This document shows, piece by piece, positions 7,348 to 13,969 of a stretch of DNA of 14,449 nt; position 1 is the first letter of the stretch, and every line of letters begins with the position of its first letter. The position numbers and the translations under genes were made by a program. Source of the stretch: JAYFRE01 sp034926235 (GTDB lineage: Bacteria > Pseudomonadota > Alphaproteobacteria > Rhodospirillales > Magnetospirillaceae); NCBI GenBank assembly GCA_034926235.1, contig JAYFRE010000043.1, positions 1 to 14,449 of the forward strand, written 5' to 3'. The notes under the pieces are model-generated. The model made no database searches. It saw only the letters and a program-made list of their open reading frames with translations, and had not been told where the DNA came from.

Positions 7348-8415
7348 TCAGAAGATCAACGCGCGGCCGTCATCGACGGCCAACTGCACAGAATCGCCCG
7401 GCCCGACCGCCAGCGGGACGGAGGAACGAAGAAGCACGGGCGTAGCGAGCGCCGGAACGATGATTCCGATCTGTTCGACCTCGCCCAGGAAACGGCGTTC
7501 CGTCACCCGTCCGGCGATCCCATTTTCGCCCTTCAATAAACGGATATGCTGCGGGCGCAGGCAAAGGATCGCCGGTCCATCGGGCCGATCCAGCGCCGCA
7601 AACCGTCCCAGCGGCGTTTCCAGAACGCCGCCGGCGACGATTCCGGCGATCTTGTTGACCGCGCCGAAAAACGCCGCCGCATAGGCAGATACTGGCCGGG
7701 CATAGAGATTTTCGCCGGAATCGATCTGCACGATGCGCCCCTCATCCATCAGGGCGACGCGATCGCCGGCGGACAGCGCTTCTTGCGGGTCGTGGGTAAC
7801 GAGCAGTACCGTTGCGCCGAATTCCCTGATGATCGCCAGACTTTCCGCGCGGACATCGTCGCGCAGTCTGGGATCGAGATTGGAAAAGGGTTCGTCCATG
7901 AGCAGCACGCGGGGGCTCGGCGCGAGAGCGCGCGCCAGCGCCACACGCTGCTGTTCACCGCCCGACAGACTATGCGGAAACCGTGTCGCCAAATGCCCGA
8001 TCCCCAGCCGATCCAAAATAGAGCGGCAATGCGCGGCGGCATCCTCGCGGGGCAAAACCGTCAGGCCGAACAGGATGTTGCCGGTGACGTCAAGATGTGG
8101 AAACAGCGCGTAATCCTGGACCATGAACCCGATCCGGCGTTTTTCGGGCGGAACATACGCGCCATCCCCGCTCAACCGCTCGCCATCCAGCCGAATCTGC
8201 CCGCCATCCGACCGTTCCACGCCCGCAACAATCCTGAGCAAGGTCGATTTTCCGCAGCCGGACGGACCGGCCAGACACAGGATTTCACCCTGACCGACTG
8301 AAAACGACACCCCTTGCAAAGCCGGTTGACGACCGAACCGCCGCTCTATCCGATCCAACTGGAGATAAGCGCCGATGCCGGCAGCAAACCGATGATCCGG
8401 CGCGGTCTGACACAT
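7348..8415 (-). CDS. fbpC: Iron(III) ABC transporter ATP-binding protein (FbpC/FutC type)
   Basis: 355 aa. All nucleotide-binding motifs are present: Walker A GPSGCGKST (50-58), Q-loop Gln100 in FMVQDYALFPH, signature LSGGEQQRVALARAL (150-164), Walker B VLLMDEP (170-176) with a D-loop SNLD, and H-loop His208 (VTHDPQEAL). The remainder (about 240-355) is a TOBE-type regulatory region (LCLRPQHIRLL). It energises the FbpB permease at the cytoplasmic face. It is the first gene of the leftward unit; its ATG lies about 95 bases from a near-consensus Fur box, so iron repression through Fur is likely. A purine-rich GAGGGGG lies upstream of the ATG as a loose ribosome binding site. The ferric specificity comes from its neighbours, because FbpC-like ATPases resemble sugar and polyamine importers. 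Confidence 0.93.
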   Translation of the reverse strand: MCQTAPDHRFAAGIGAYLQLDRIERRFGRQPALQGVSFSVGQGEILCLAGPSGCGKSTLLRIVAGVERSDGGQIRLDGERLSGDGAYVPPEKRRIGFMVQDYALFPHLDVTGNILFGLTVLPREDAAAHCRSILDRLGIGHLATRFPHSLSGGEQQRVALARALAPSPRVLLMDEPFSNLDPRLRDDVRAESLAIIREFGATVLLVTHDPQEALSAGDRVALMDEGRIVQIDSGENLYARPVSAYAAAFFGAVNKIAGIVAGGVLETPLGRFAALDRPDGPAILCLRPQHIRLLKGENGIAGRVTERRFLGEVEQIGIIVPALATPVLLRSSVPLAVGPGDSVQLAVDDGRALIF

Positions 8416-8510
8416 CCCGATACCGCCCCCTCTTCATCGTCATCACCCGGGCCATCCCACGGGCGGTCCGAAAGGCCTAACAAAGAGCACCCATCATTTC
8501 AAGCAATTAA

Positions 8511-8529
8511 GATAATGATTATCATTATC
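8511..8529. promoter_or_regulatory. Near-perfect Fur box
   Basis: GATAATGATTATCATTATC matches the classical 19-base Fur consensus GATAATGATAATCATTATC at 18 positions; the only difference is the central base, so the site is palindromic around it. It lies 95 bases upstream of fbpC and 271 bases upstream of the FTR1 gene, in an intergenic region between two iron-uptake units. In Fur-regulated bacteria, Fe2+-loaded Fur binds such a site and represses transcription. Whether it controls both directions cannot be seen from sequence. Confidence 0.9.
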
Positions 8530-8692
8530 GAATAAGCGCGCCCGGTGAAGATATAGGATGGCCGGCTGAATCGGCAGACATCCGGGTAACTCATTGCTTT
8601 AGAAGCTTTTCCATCCCCTTTCCCTTAGATCGCTTCATCCGTTCCAACTGCGGCATTCATGGGGCCTATTCCACCAAAAAAAGTAAGGGCGC

Positions 8693-8721
8693 TTGACACT
8701 AATAATCGTTCGCAATAATAG
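8693..8721 (+). promoter_or_regulatory. Sigma-70-like promoter of the FTR1-P19 genes, with a possible second Fur site
   Basis: A perfect -35 TTGACA (8693-8698) is followed by TAATAG (8716-8721) at 17 bases or AATAAT (8714-8719, 5 of 6 to the -10 consensus) at 15 bases. The spacer contains AATAAT twice (8701 and 8714) around cgttcgc; read on the minus strand, GCGAACGATTATT resembles a degenerate Fur half-site array. It lies 80 bases upstream of the FTR1 start. The promoter is likely; the second Fur site is tentative. Confidence 0.6.
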
Positions 8722-8800
8722 TCTGGTCCGATGGTGTGCTGCTCCTTATTCCCTGGGAATGGCATGCCGCTTCCGGCCCTGCCGGAGGGGGAGAGGTGGG

Positions 8801-10726
8801 ATGAGATTCCTGATTGCCGTGTTCTTGTTGCTGGTCCAGTTGGCCCTTCCGGCTTCCGTGGACGCCGCCCCGGATTATCGCGGGCTGGTATCACGGATCG
8901 ATGCGATGTTGGCCGACGCGGACAAGGCCTACCGGGCCGGCGATGTCGAGGCGGCCAAGACCGCCGTGCAGCGGTCCTATTTCGAGATTTTTGAAAATCT
9001 GGAAGGACCGATCCGGGTCAATGTCTCGGCCCGGCGTTCCTATCAGCTCGAAGCCGAGTTCGGCGCCATCCGCAAGCTGATGGTCGAAGGCGTCCCCGCC
9101 GACACCATAACGGAACGGATCCTGCGCCAGATCGCGGCCCTGGACGAAATCGTGCCCGCCCTGGAAAAAGGATTCCAGCTCAAGGCGGAAAAAAGCGAGG
9201 AAGCCGCGCCGCCCGAGGAACCCGATCAGACCGCCGCCAATGGACGGATCGAACCCTATTGGGAAAAGGCCGTCGAAACGATTCTCGGCGATCTGAACGC
9301 CGCCGCCGACGCGCTCGAAAAGGGCGATGCCGCGAAGGCCAAAGAGCTGGTGCAAAAGGCCCAGTTCGCCGGCTACAAGAACACGCTGCTGGAAACCGCC
9401 GTCCGCCGTCATGTTTCGCAGCGCCAAGATGTCGCTTTCAACGCCGAATTTTCGCGCATCATCGGCCTGATCAATGATGGCCGCCCAGCGGCCCTGATCC
9501 GTGGATCCGCGCGGGTTTTGACCGACGAGATCACCGCCCTGCTGCCCGGACTGCCCCTGGTCGGCATCGCCAAGCAGGAGGCCGAGAAGGTCGCAGAAAC
9601 CAGTGTCGATTGGGCCGGTGTGGCGACCAAGATCAACGCGTCTGTCGCCGAGTCGTTGAAGCTAGCCGCCCAGGGCAATTCGGCCCAGGCCGTCAGCCGG
9701 CTTCAAGACACTTATTTCGATCTGTTCGAAGGCAGCGGCATGGAAGCGCGCATCGGCGCGCGGGATACGGCCTTCAAGACCCAAATCGAGGCGCATTTCA
9801 GCAAGCTGATGGCGCTCACTTTGAGCGGCGCGGGCGCGGATACGCTCAAGGCCGAAGCGCAGGCCCTGGAAACCGACCTTGCCCAGGCGGTGACGCTTCT
9901 GGGCGGCGGCGGCGCGGGCGATGCGCTGTCCCTGTTCGGCTACGCGCTCTTGATCATCCTGCGCGAAGGTTTCGAGGCGATGCTGATCGTCACCGCCATC
10001 GTCGCCTATCTGGTCAAGACCGGCCATGCGGACAAGCAGCGCGTCATCGCCAACAGCGTGTTCGTCGCCCTGCTCGCCAGCGTCGCCACCGCCATTCTGT
10101 TCAAGCTCGTTTTCAGAGCGTCCGCCGCCAGCCAGGAAGTGCTGGAGGGCGGCACCATGCTGCTGGCCACCGTGGTTCTGTTCTTCATGAGCTATTGGCT
10201 GATCTCAAAGGCCGAAGCCGAAAAATGGGCCGCCTATATCGAAGACAAAGTGCAAAGCTCGCTGACCACGGGCTCGATCCGGGTGTTGTGGTTCACCTCC
10301 TTCCTCGCCGTCTATCGCGAAGGGGCGGAAACGGTCCTGTTCTATCAGGCCCTGACCATCGACGCCGAAGGGACCGGACTGCTCGCCATCGCCGCCGGGT
10401 TCCTGGTCGGATGTCTTGGCCTTGGCATCGGCTATTGGGCGATGCGGACCGGCGCTCTCCGCCTGCCGATCCGGCCCTTCTTCCAGGCCACCGGCGCGCT
10501 GCTCTATCTGATGGCCTTCGTCTTCGCGGGTAAGGGCGTGGTCGAACTGATCGAAGGCAAGATCATCCAACCCAGCCTGATCCACGGATTCCCCGAAATC
10601 CCCTTCCTGGGCGTCTATCCCTATTGGGAAAGCCTTCTGCCGCAGGCGGCGCTGCTCGCCGCTGCGCTCGTAGCGCTCGTTCTCCTCCTACGCAAGCCCC
10701 GGCCCGAGGGCGCGAAAGAGGCATGA
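8801..10726 (+). CDS. FTR1-family high-affinity iron permease with triplicated periplasmic domain
   Basis: 641 aa. The ATG at 8801 follows GGAGGGGGAGAGG and opens a Sec signal (MRFLIAVFLLLVQLALPASV, cut near Ala22-Ala23); a longer upstream frame begins inside the -35 box and is rejected. Residues 25-370 are periplasmic, helical and built of three related units, aligned on G48-D49, G175-D176 and G292-N293 (each GD/GN-x3-A-x3-L/V-Q, then an aromatic helix and an EFxxI-type helix). Residues 375-630 are the membrane permease with about seven helices. The two FTR1 iron motifs are REGFEA (388-393) and REGAE (506-510); EGG at 449-451 lies between them. FTR1 permeases import iron, in bacteria usually with a periplasmic partner such as P19, encoded 65 bases downstream. 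Likely iron-repressed, given the promoter context. Related to FetM/FtrC; exact naming is avoided. Confidence 0.93.
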   Translation: MRFLIAVFLLLVQLALPASVDAAPDYRGLVSRIDAMLADADKAYRAGDVEAAKTAVQRSYFEIFENLEGPIRVNVSARRSYQLEAEFGAIRKLMVEGVPADTITERILRQIAALDEIVPALEKGFQLKAEKSEEAAPPEEPDQTAANGRIEPYWEKAVETILGDLNAAADALEKGDAAKAKELVQKAQFAGYKNTLLETAVRRHVSQRQDVAFNAEFSRIIGLINDGRPAALIRGSARVLTDEITALLPGLPLVGIAKQEAEKVAETSVDWAGVATKINASVAESLKLAAQGNSAQAVSRLQDTYFDLFEGSGMEARIGARDTAFKTQIEAHFSKLMALTLSGAGADTLKAEAQALETDLAQAVTLLGGGGAGDALSLFGYALLIILREGFEAMLIVTAIVAYLVKTGHADKQRVIANSVFVALLASVATAILFKLVFRASAASQEVLEGGTMLLATVVLFFMSYWLISKAEAEKWAAYIEDKVQSSLTTGSIRVLWFTSFLAVYREGAETVLFYQALTIDAEGTGLLAIAAGFLVGCLGLGIGYWAMRTGALRLPIRPFFQATGALLYLMAFVFAGKGVVELIEGKIIQPSLIHGFPEIPFLGVYPYWESLLPQAALLAAALVALVLLLRKPRPEGAKEA

Positions 10727-10791
10727 ACGGACGCTGACCGATTTTGTCAGGGCGGCGAAGCCGTCGTTTCACTGAAAGAGGAGAGGCCTTT

Positions 10792-11319
10792 ATGAAGAAA
10801 CTGTTAGGCATCGCGGCGGCGATGATGTTTATCGCCAACGGCGCCATGGCCGCCGAGGAGTTCGCGGAGACTCCGATCGGCGAAGCCAAGGAAGTCAACA
10901 ACATGGAGATCGCGGCGGTCTATCTGGCCCCGATCGACATGGAGCCCCAAGGCATCGACCTGCCGGCGTCTCAGGCCGACATCCATCTGGAAGCCGACAT
11001 CCATGCCACCGAAGGCAATGCGAACGGCTTCGGCGCGGGCGAATGGGTGCCCTACCTGACCATTTCCTATCGCCTCGAAAACAAGGATACCGGCAAGGTC
11101 CAGACCGGCAACTTCATGCCGATGGTCGCCGTCGACGGTCCGCATTACGGCTCGAACATCAAGATGCCGGGCGCTGGCAACTACCGCCTGACCTATCACA
11201 TCGAGCCCCCCTCCCGTCAGGGTTTCGGCCGGCACACCGACAAAGCCACTGGCGTCGGCAAGTGGTTCCAGCCTTTCGACGTGGATTATGAGTTCGCTTA
11301 CCTGCCCAAAAAGAAGTAA
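10792..11319 (+). CDS. P19/Tpd-family periplasmic iron-uptake protein
   Basis: 175 aa. Starts at ATG 10792 with GAGGAGAGG close upstream. Signal peptide MKKLLGIAAAMMFIANGAMA, cut after Ala20. The mature protein has the conserved P19/FetP/Tp34 pattern: EVNNMEIAAVYLAPIDMEP, then DIHLEADIHA, YLTISYRLENKDTGKV, MPMVAVDGPHYGSNIKMPG, YRLTYHIEPPS and WFQPFDVDYEF. His65, Glu67, Met111 and His118 have the same relative spacing as I recall for the copper-site ligands of Campylobacter P19; His136 may complete the site. P19 binds copper and iron as a beta-sandwich dimer and works with FTR1 permeases, the gene just upstream. Possibly involved in redox presentation of iron to the permease; that mechanism is inferred from the family. 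Confidence 0.92.
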   Translation: MKKLLGIAAAMMFIANGAMAAEEFAETPIGEAKEVNNMEIAAVYLAPIDMEPQGIDLPASQADIHLEADIHATEGNANGFGAGEWVPYLTISYRLENKDTGKVQTGNFMPMVAVDGPHYGSNIKMPGAGNYRLTYHIEPPSRQGFGRHTDKATGVGKWFQPFDVDYEFAYLPKKK

Positions 11320-11361
11320 GCGGGCAGTTTCTTTTGTCCCGGATGCGGTCCCTGCCTCGAA

Positions 11362-11382
11362 AAAACGGGGCGGGGCCGTTTT
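11362..11382 (+). terminator. Weak terminator-like hairpin after the P19 gene
   Basis: AAAACGG and CCGTTTT form a 7-bp stem with a 7-base loop, 42 bases after the P19 stop. The T-run is inside the stem and only four long, so it may attenuate rather than end transcription into the next gene. Confidence 0.35.
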
Positions 11383-11385
11383 CGC

Positions 11386-11399
11386 ATTCCGATCGGAAT
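11386..11399. repeat. 14-bp perfect palindrome just upstream of the membrane-protein gene
   Basis: ATTCCGATCGGAAT is a perfect palindrome that ends 5 bases before the ATG at 11405, where a Shine-Dalgarno would be expected; none is seen. It could be a protein-binding site or a small translational hairpin. No regulator is recognised. Confidence 0.45.
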
Positions 11400-11404
11400 C
11401 TTAA

Positions 11405-12310
11405 ATGGCTTTTTACATCGCCGTTCTGGCCCATGCCCTGGTCCCCGTCGCCCTGATTCTGGCTTTATGGCCGGCGACGATTCCCGGCTCTGGCGGACGG
11501 CGGTGGATTCGTCTCTTGCCCGCTTTGTGGATCGGACTGGCGGCCGGCGGGCTATTCGCTCTTTTCGCCGCCCTCCGCGCCGGGGAAACCGCCGTCGATA
11601 CCGGCCTGCGTTCGGCCGTGTTCATCCTGCTCGCCCTCGCCCTGCCCATCCTCCTGTCCCGCATCCTCTCCGGCGGACGGGCGGACCCGGGCAGCCTGGC
11701 GAGGCGCATCGCAATCGGCGGATTCGAACAATTATGGATCGCCGCGCTCGCGGCTCTCGGCGCGTTCGAGGTCTGGAGCTTGAGCGCCAATCACAGCCTG
11801 ACCTCAACCGATGTCATCAATACCGAACTGATCGTCAATTGCGCCGGCATCGCCACGGGCTTCGCCCTGCTCGCCTTTCTGACCCCGATCGCCGCGCGCG
11901 TCGCCGATCTGGCCGGCGTCCGGATATCCGCTTTCCTTCTCTGCACCGCCATCCTGCTTCTGCTGACCCTGAATTCGGCTGAAATCCTGCTCGGCCTCTT
12001 GCGCCTGGATCTCGTCCAGGTCACTCCGGCGCGTATTTCCTATGTCGCCCAATTGACCCACGCCCGCTCCTGGCTGGTGCATCTCTTGCTGGTCCTGCTG
12101 CTGATTCTGGCCGCGGCCGCTTTCGTCCGGCGTTTCCATGCCGAGAAAACCAGCGACCGCGTGGAGCGCCGCCGCCAGCGTGCACAAATCCTGTCCCAAA
12201 CGCGCTGGCGGCGCGCTCTGGCCGCAGCGGTGGTGATCCTGGCCGCTATCACCGCCTATCAGGACCTTTACGTAAAGGGACGTGAGAAAAAACTAGGGGG
12301 AGAGGCGTGA
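11405..12310 (+). CDS. Polytopic membrane protein, N-terminal part of a DUF2318 (COG4393-like) protein, apparently truncated
   Basis: 301 aa with about eight membrane helices (near residues 5-21, 38-57, 70-86, 108-125, 137-160, 174-197, 222-241, 270-285). Segments such as STDVINTELIVNCAGI (134-149) and LDLVQVTPARISYVAQLTHA (201-220) recall the membrane part of the Fe-S/DUF2318 proteins that commonly follow FTR1 and P19 genes. Such proteins normally continue past the last helix into a periplasmic DUF2318 domain with Cys pairs. Here the frame ends after AYQDLYVKGREKKLGGEA at TGA 12308-12310, where Mu-like phage sequence begins, and no Cys-rich domain follows. I infer that insertion removed the C-terminus; a naturally short homologue is the alternative. 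The ATG lacks a clear Shine-Dalgarno and follows a 14-bp palindrome. It is the third gene of the FTR1-P19 unit. Family call moderate. Confidence 0.65.
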   Translation: MAFYIAVLAHALVPVALILALWPATIPGSGGRRWIRLLPALWIGLAAGGLFALFAALRAGETAVDTGLRSAVFILLALALPILLSRILSGGRADPGSLARRIAIGGFEQLWIAALAALGAFEVWSLSANHSLTSTDVINTELIVNCAGIATGFALLAFLTPIAARVADLAGVRISAFLLCTAILLLLTLNSAEILLGLLRLDLVQVTPARISYVAQLTHARSWLVHLLLVLLLILAAAAFVRRFHAEKTSDRVERRRQRAQILSQTRWRRALAAAVVILAAITAYQDLYVKGREKKLGGEA

Positions 12311-12388
12311 AAAAACCGGGGCGAACCGGGAAGAGGCGGGGCGAACCGGGGCGCGATTTTGAAATATCTTTTCAACGTATGAAAAAAC
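12308..12388. repeat. Two copies of TGAAAAAAC at the phage edge
   Basis: TGAAAAAAC occurs at 12308-12316 and 12380-12388, each followed by a GC-rich stretch (cggggcg and gcgcgac). The first copy begins at the proposed phage terminus. A related TGAGAAAAAAC lies at 12282 on the host side. Repeated blocks near the end are expected for transposase binding, but nothing proves it here. Confidence 0.5.
12318..12350. repeat. 13-bp direct repeat with 20-base period at the phage edge
   Basis: GGGGCGAACCGGG is present at 12318-12330 and 12338-12350, exactly two helical turns apart, with further partial copies (CCGGGGCG at 12316 and 12346). The helical phasing suits adjacent protein-binding sites, such as a phage transposase array. 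It lies in the non-coding 87 bases between the host gene stop and the mor stop. Confidence 0.6.
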
Positions 12389-12397
12389 GCGCGACGG

Positions 12398-12748
12398 CTA
12401 AAAATCGAATGACGCCTGATTTTCAGCCTTGGTGCGGCGATGTTCGCGCAGCACCGTATAGATATAGTCTTCAGTGACGCCGTACTTGCGGACGAGTTCA
12501 TCGGCGTTCCCGCCGGTGTATTCCGCGATCAGGTGCTTCTTGAGCCGCTCGCGCGCCAGATCGTCGCGGGCGGGGAACGCGAATGTGATCCCGGCCCAGC
12601 GCCGGTGGATCTGGAAGGCCAGCTCCTCGCTGGCGTCGGCCGCCGCGTCTTTATCCACCCCCTGCTGAACGAGCAACTCCGCGACCATTTCCGAGAGGTC
12701 GCGGAGCATCGTGTTACGGCGGCGGATTTGCTGGCCGGTCCCTTTCAT
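12398..12748 (-). CDS. mor: Mor-type transcription activator of a Mu-like phage
   Basis: 116 aa, typical for Mor/C proteins. In Mu, Mor is made at the end of the early operon and activates the middle promoter. The N-terminal half (MLRDLSEMVAELLVQQGVDKDAAADASEELAFQIHRRWAG) is the dimerisation region; residues 81-105 (NADELVRKYGVTEDYIYTVL and following REHRR) form the helix-turn-helix. The ATG overlaps the upstream gene's TGA by four bases (ATGA), implying translational coupling. It is the last gene of the leftward phage operon, and the nearest gene to the proposed phage end. Its target promoter is not visible in this window. Confidence 0.88.
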   Translation of the reverse strand: MKGTGQQIRRRNTMLRDLSEMVAELLVQQGVDKDAAADASEELAFQIHRRWAGITFAFPARDDLARERLKKHLIAEYTGGNADELVRKYGVTEDYIYTVLREHRRTKAENQASFDF

Positions 12749-13341
12749 CGGCGCGACCTGATCCTCTCGCCCAGGGCGGCAATTACCGCATAAATGTGGG
12801 TGTCCGCGATCCAGGCACGGAGGGCATCTGGAACGCCGTCCGGGTACAGGATCGACAGCTGGGCTGCGACCAACATATCGGCCGCTTTATCCGCCGTGAC
12901 GTTCGAGGGCGGGGCATAGCCCGCGCGGCGGCACATATCGCGCAGCGGCTCGATAATCCTCTGGGCGATTTCGGGGGTAATCCAGCGCAGGGCGTCGATC
13001 CCGGTCTGACGGCGCGCGAACGCGGTCAGAGCCTTGTCGGACGGATCGTCGATCGCCCCCAGGGAATAGAGCGATTTCCAGAGCGCCCGCGCCTTCCTTA
13101 TATAAGGGCTCTCGGCGGTCTGAGAGGGCCGCGCCGACTGCCCGCGAATCGAGGCCAGAACGGCCCGCAATTGGCCGATATTACAATCCTTCGCCGACGC
13201 TCTTTCCGCTGGCCGCCCCATCACCTGAGACAGGAGGCTCCGATAGGTGTCTTCATCCAGGCCCCGCCGGGTCTTCTCGGCGTGGATCGCAGAGATGAGG
13301 CTCCGCCTCTGGTCAGGCTGTTTCTTCGTGGCCGCGATCAT
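12745..13341 (-). CDS. gemA: GemA/gp16-type phage regulatory protein (DUF1018)
   Basis: 198 aa. Residues 11-75 (LISAIHAEKTRRGLDEDTYRSLLSQVMG, then SAKDCNIGQLRAVLASI) are the typical gp16 N-terminal helical unit; residues 83-145 (KARALWKSLYSLGAIDD, RRQTGIDALRWITPEIAQRII, PLRDMC) are the second. In Mu, GemA modulates host gene expression and DNA supercoiling during the early phase and lies directly before mor, as here. About 53 C-terminal residues (from YAPPSNVTADK) exceed the core family and are not recognised; they are helical and could add a function. Both ends overlap neighbours by four bases (ATGA). Confidence 0.85.
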   Translation of the reverse strand: MIAATKKQPDQRRSLISAIHAEKTRRGLDEDTYRSLLSQVMGRPAERASAKDCNIGQLRAVLASIRGQSARPSQTAESPYIRKARALWKSLYSLGAIDDPSDKALTAFARRQTGIDALRWITPEIAQRIIEPLRDMCRRAGYAPPSNVTADKAADMLVAAQLSILYPDGVPDALRAWIADTHIYAVIAALGERIRSRR

Positions 13342-13682
13342 AGCTCACATCCCCCTTGGCAACCGGACGCGGTCCCGAACAGATCGAGTGTATCCGGGCA
13401 ACGGGGCTCGACGGTGCCGGTGGTGCTGAAAATTGTGCATTTCGGCTGGCCATCGTGACCCCATACCCATTCCGCCGGATAATCGGGCTCTCCCCGATCG
13501 TAGATCAGGGCGGCCGCGAGGACGGGGCACCCCTCGGCGTCGGGGTCGGTGCGATGCGCCTCCTCGCGGTGGCAGAGAGCGCACCATTCGGAATAGAAAA
13601 TATCGCCTTCGAGGAAGTTTCCGGGCCGGTAGCTCTGACCGGCCAGTGTCTTCAATGTGGCGGCGTGCTCCTGGAGATACAT
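13338..13682 (-). CDS. Cys-rich small phage protein, unknown function
   Basis: 114 aa from the ATG at 13682, chosen because AAGGAGG lies exactly 7 bases upstream; an in-frame ATG at 13742 would add 20 residues inside the preceding gene. I do not recognise a family. Eight features stand out as possible metal ligands: Cys34, Cys37 and His38 (WCALCH), Cys52, Cys82, Cys95, and a C-terminal CQGGC pair (Cys108, Cys112). The pattern suggests one or two zinc sites. Other features are an acidic, aromatic middle (EPDYPAEWVWGHDGQ). The start overlaps the upstream stop by one base (TGATG), and the stop overlaps gemA by four bases, so it is part of the phage early operon. Confidence 0.75.
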   Translation of the reverse strand: MYLQEHAATLKTLAGQSYRPGNFLEGDIFYSEWCALCHREEAHRTDPDAEGCPVLAAALIYDRGEPDYPAEWVWGHDGQPKCTIFSTTGTVEPRCPDTLDLFGTASGCQGGCEL

Positions 13683-13969
13683 CACAGCCCCTCCTTCGCC
13701 GAAACAGTCAGCCCGGCGGCTTCCCAGGACGGTTTTGCCCACTCGACCCAGGCGATCAACGCCGTCATGGCGGCGTATTGGTTGTCGGCCTCGGGGACAC
13801 CGGGGACCAACAGGACATCGCTGTCATAGGCGTGACGCGCCTTGACCTCGATCTCCCGCTTCAGGGTCGATTCCGGCCCGCTGGCGATGGTCAGCGCACC
13901 CTCGGGAACCCTGTAGCCGAACTCGATCTTTCCGGTTGCCCAGCAATAGGCGTGCAGATCGGCCATCAT
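13682..13969 (-). CDS. Small phage early protein (family sometimes labelled host-nuclease inhibitor)
   Basis: 95 aa. Features are LHAYCWATGKIEFGYRVPEGALTIA (5-29), KARHAYDSDVLLVPGVPEADNQYAA (43-67) and a Trp-rich helix ending the protein. I recall similar small proteins in alphaproteobacterial Mu-like prophages automatically labelled host-nuclease inhibitor; this is a memory-based link and no biochemical role can be read from the sequence. Two ATGs stand side by side (13969 and 13966). The first overlaps the upstream stop as ATGA; the second is better spaced from GGGAGG, giving 94 aa. Its end overlaps the Cys-rich gene by one base. Confidence 0.75.
   Translation of the reverse strand: MMADLHAYCWATGKIEFGYRVPEGALTIASGPESTLKREIEVKARHAYDSDVLLVPGVPEADNQYAAMTALIAWVEWAKPSWEAAGLTVSAKEGL

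Larger units (their letters stand above)
8416..8800. promoter_or_regulatory. Divergent control region between the two iron-uptake units
   Basis: 385 bases without a credible gene on either strand, more AT-rich than its surroundings. It separates the leftward fbpCAB genes from the rightward FTR1-P19 genes and holds the Fur box (8511-8529) and the FTR1 promoter (8693-8721). No clear sigma-70 promoter could be picked for fbpC, although it must start near the Fur box. The stretch 8530-8690 shows nothing that I recognise. Confidence 0.7.

Noticed and set aside
8693..8800. Longer FTR1 protein starting at TTG 8693
   Set aside because: That codon lies within the -35 box; the added residues precede an excellent signal peptide whose ATG has a good ribosome binding site.
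12311..12397. Intrinsic terminator after the phage mor gene
   Set aside because: T-runs are present on the minus strand, but only 4-bp stems precede them; the repeats are better explained as direct repeats than as a terminator hairpin.
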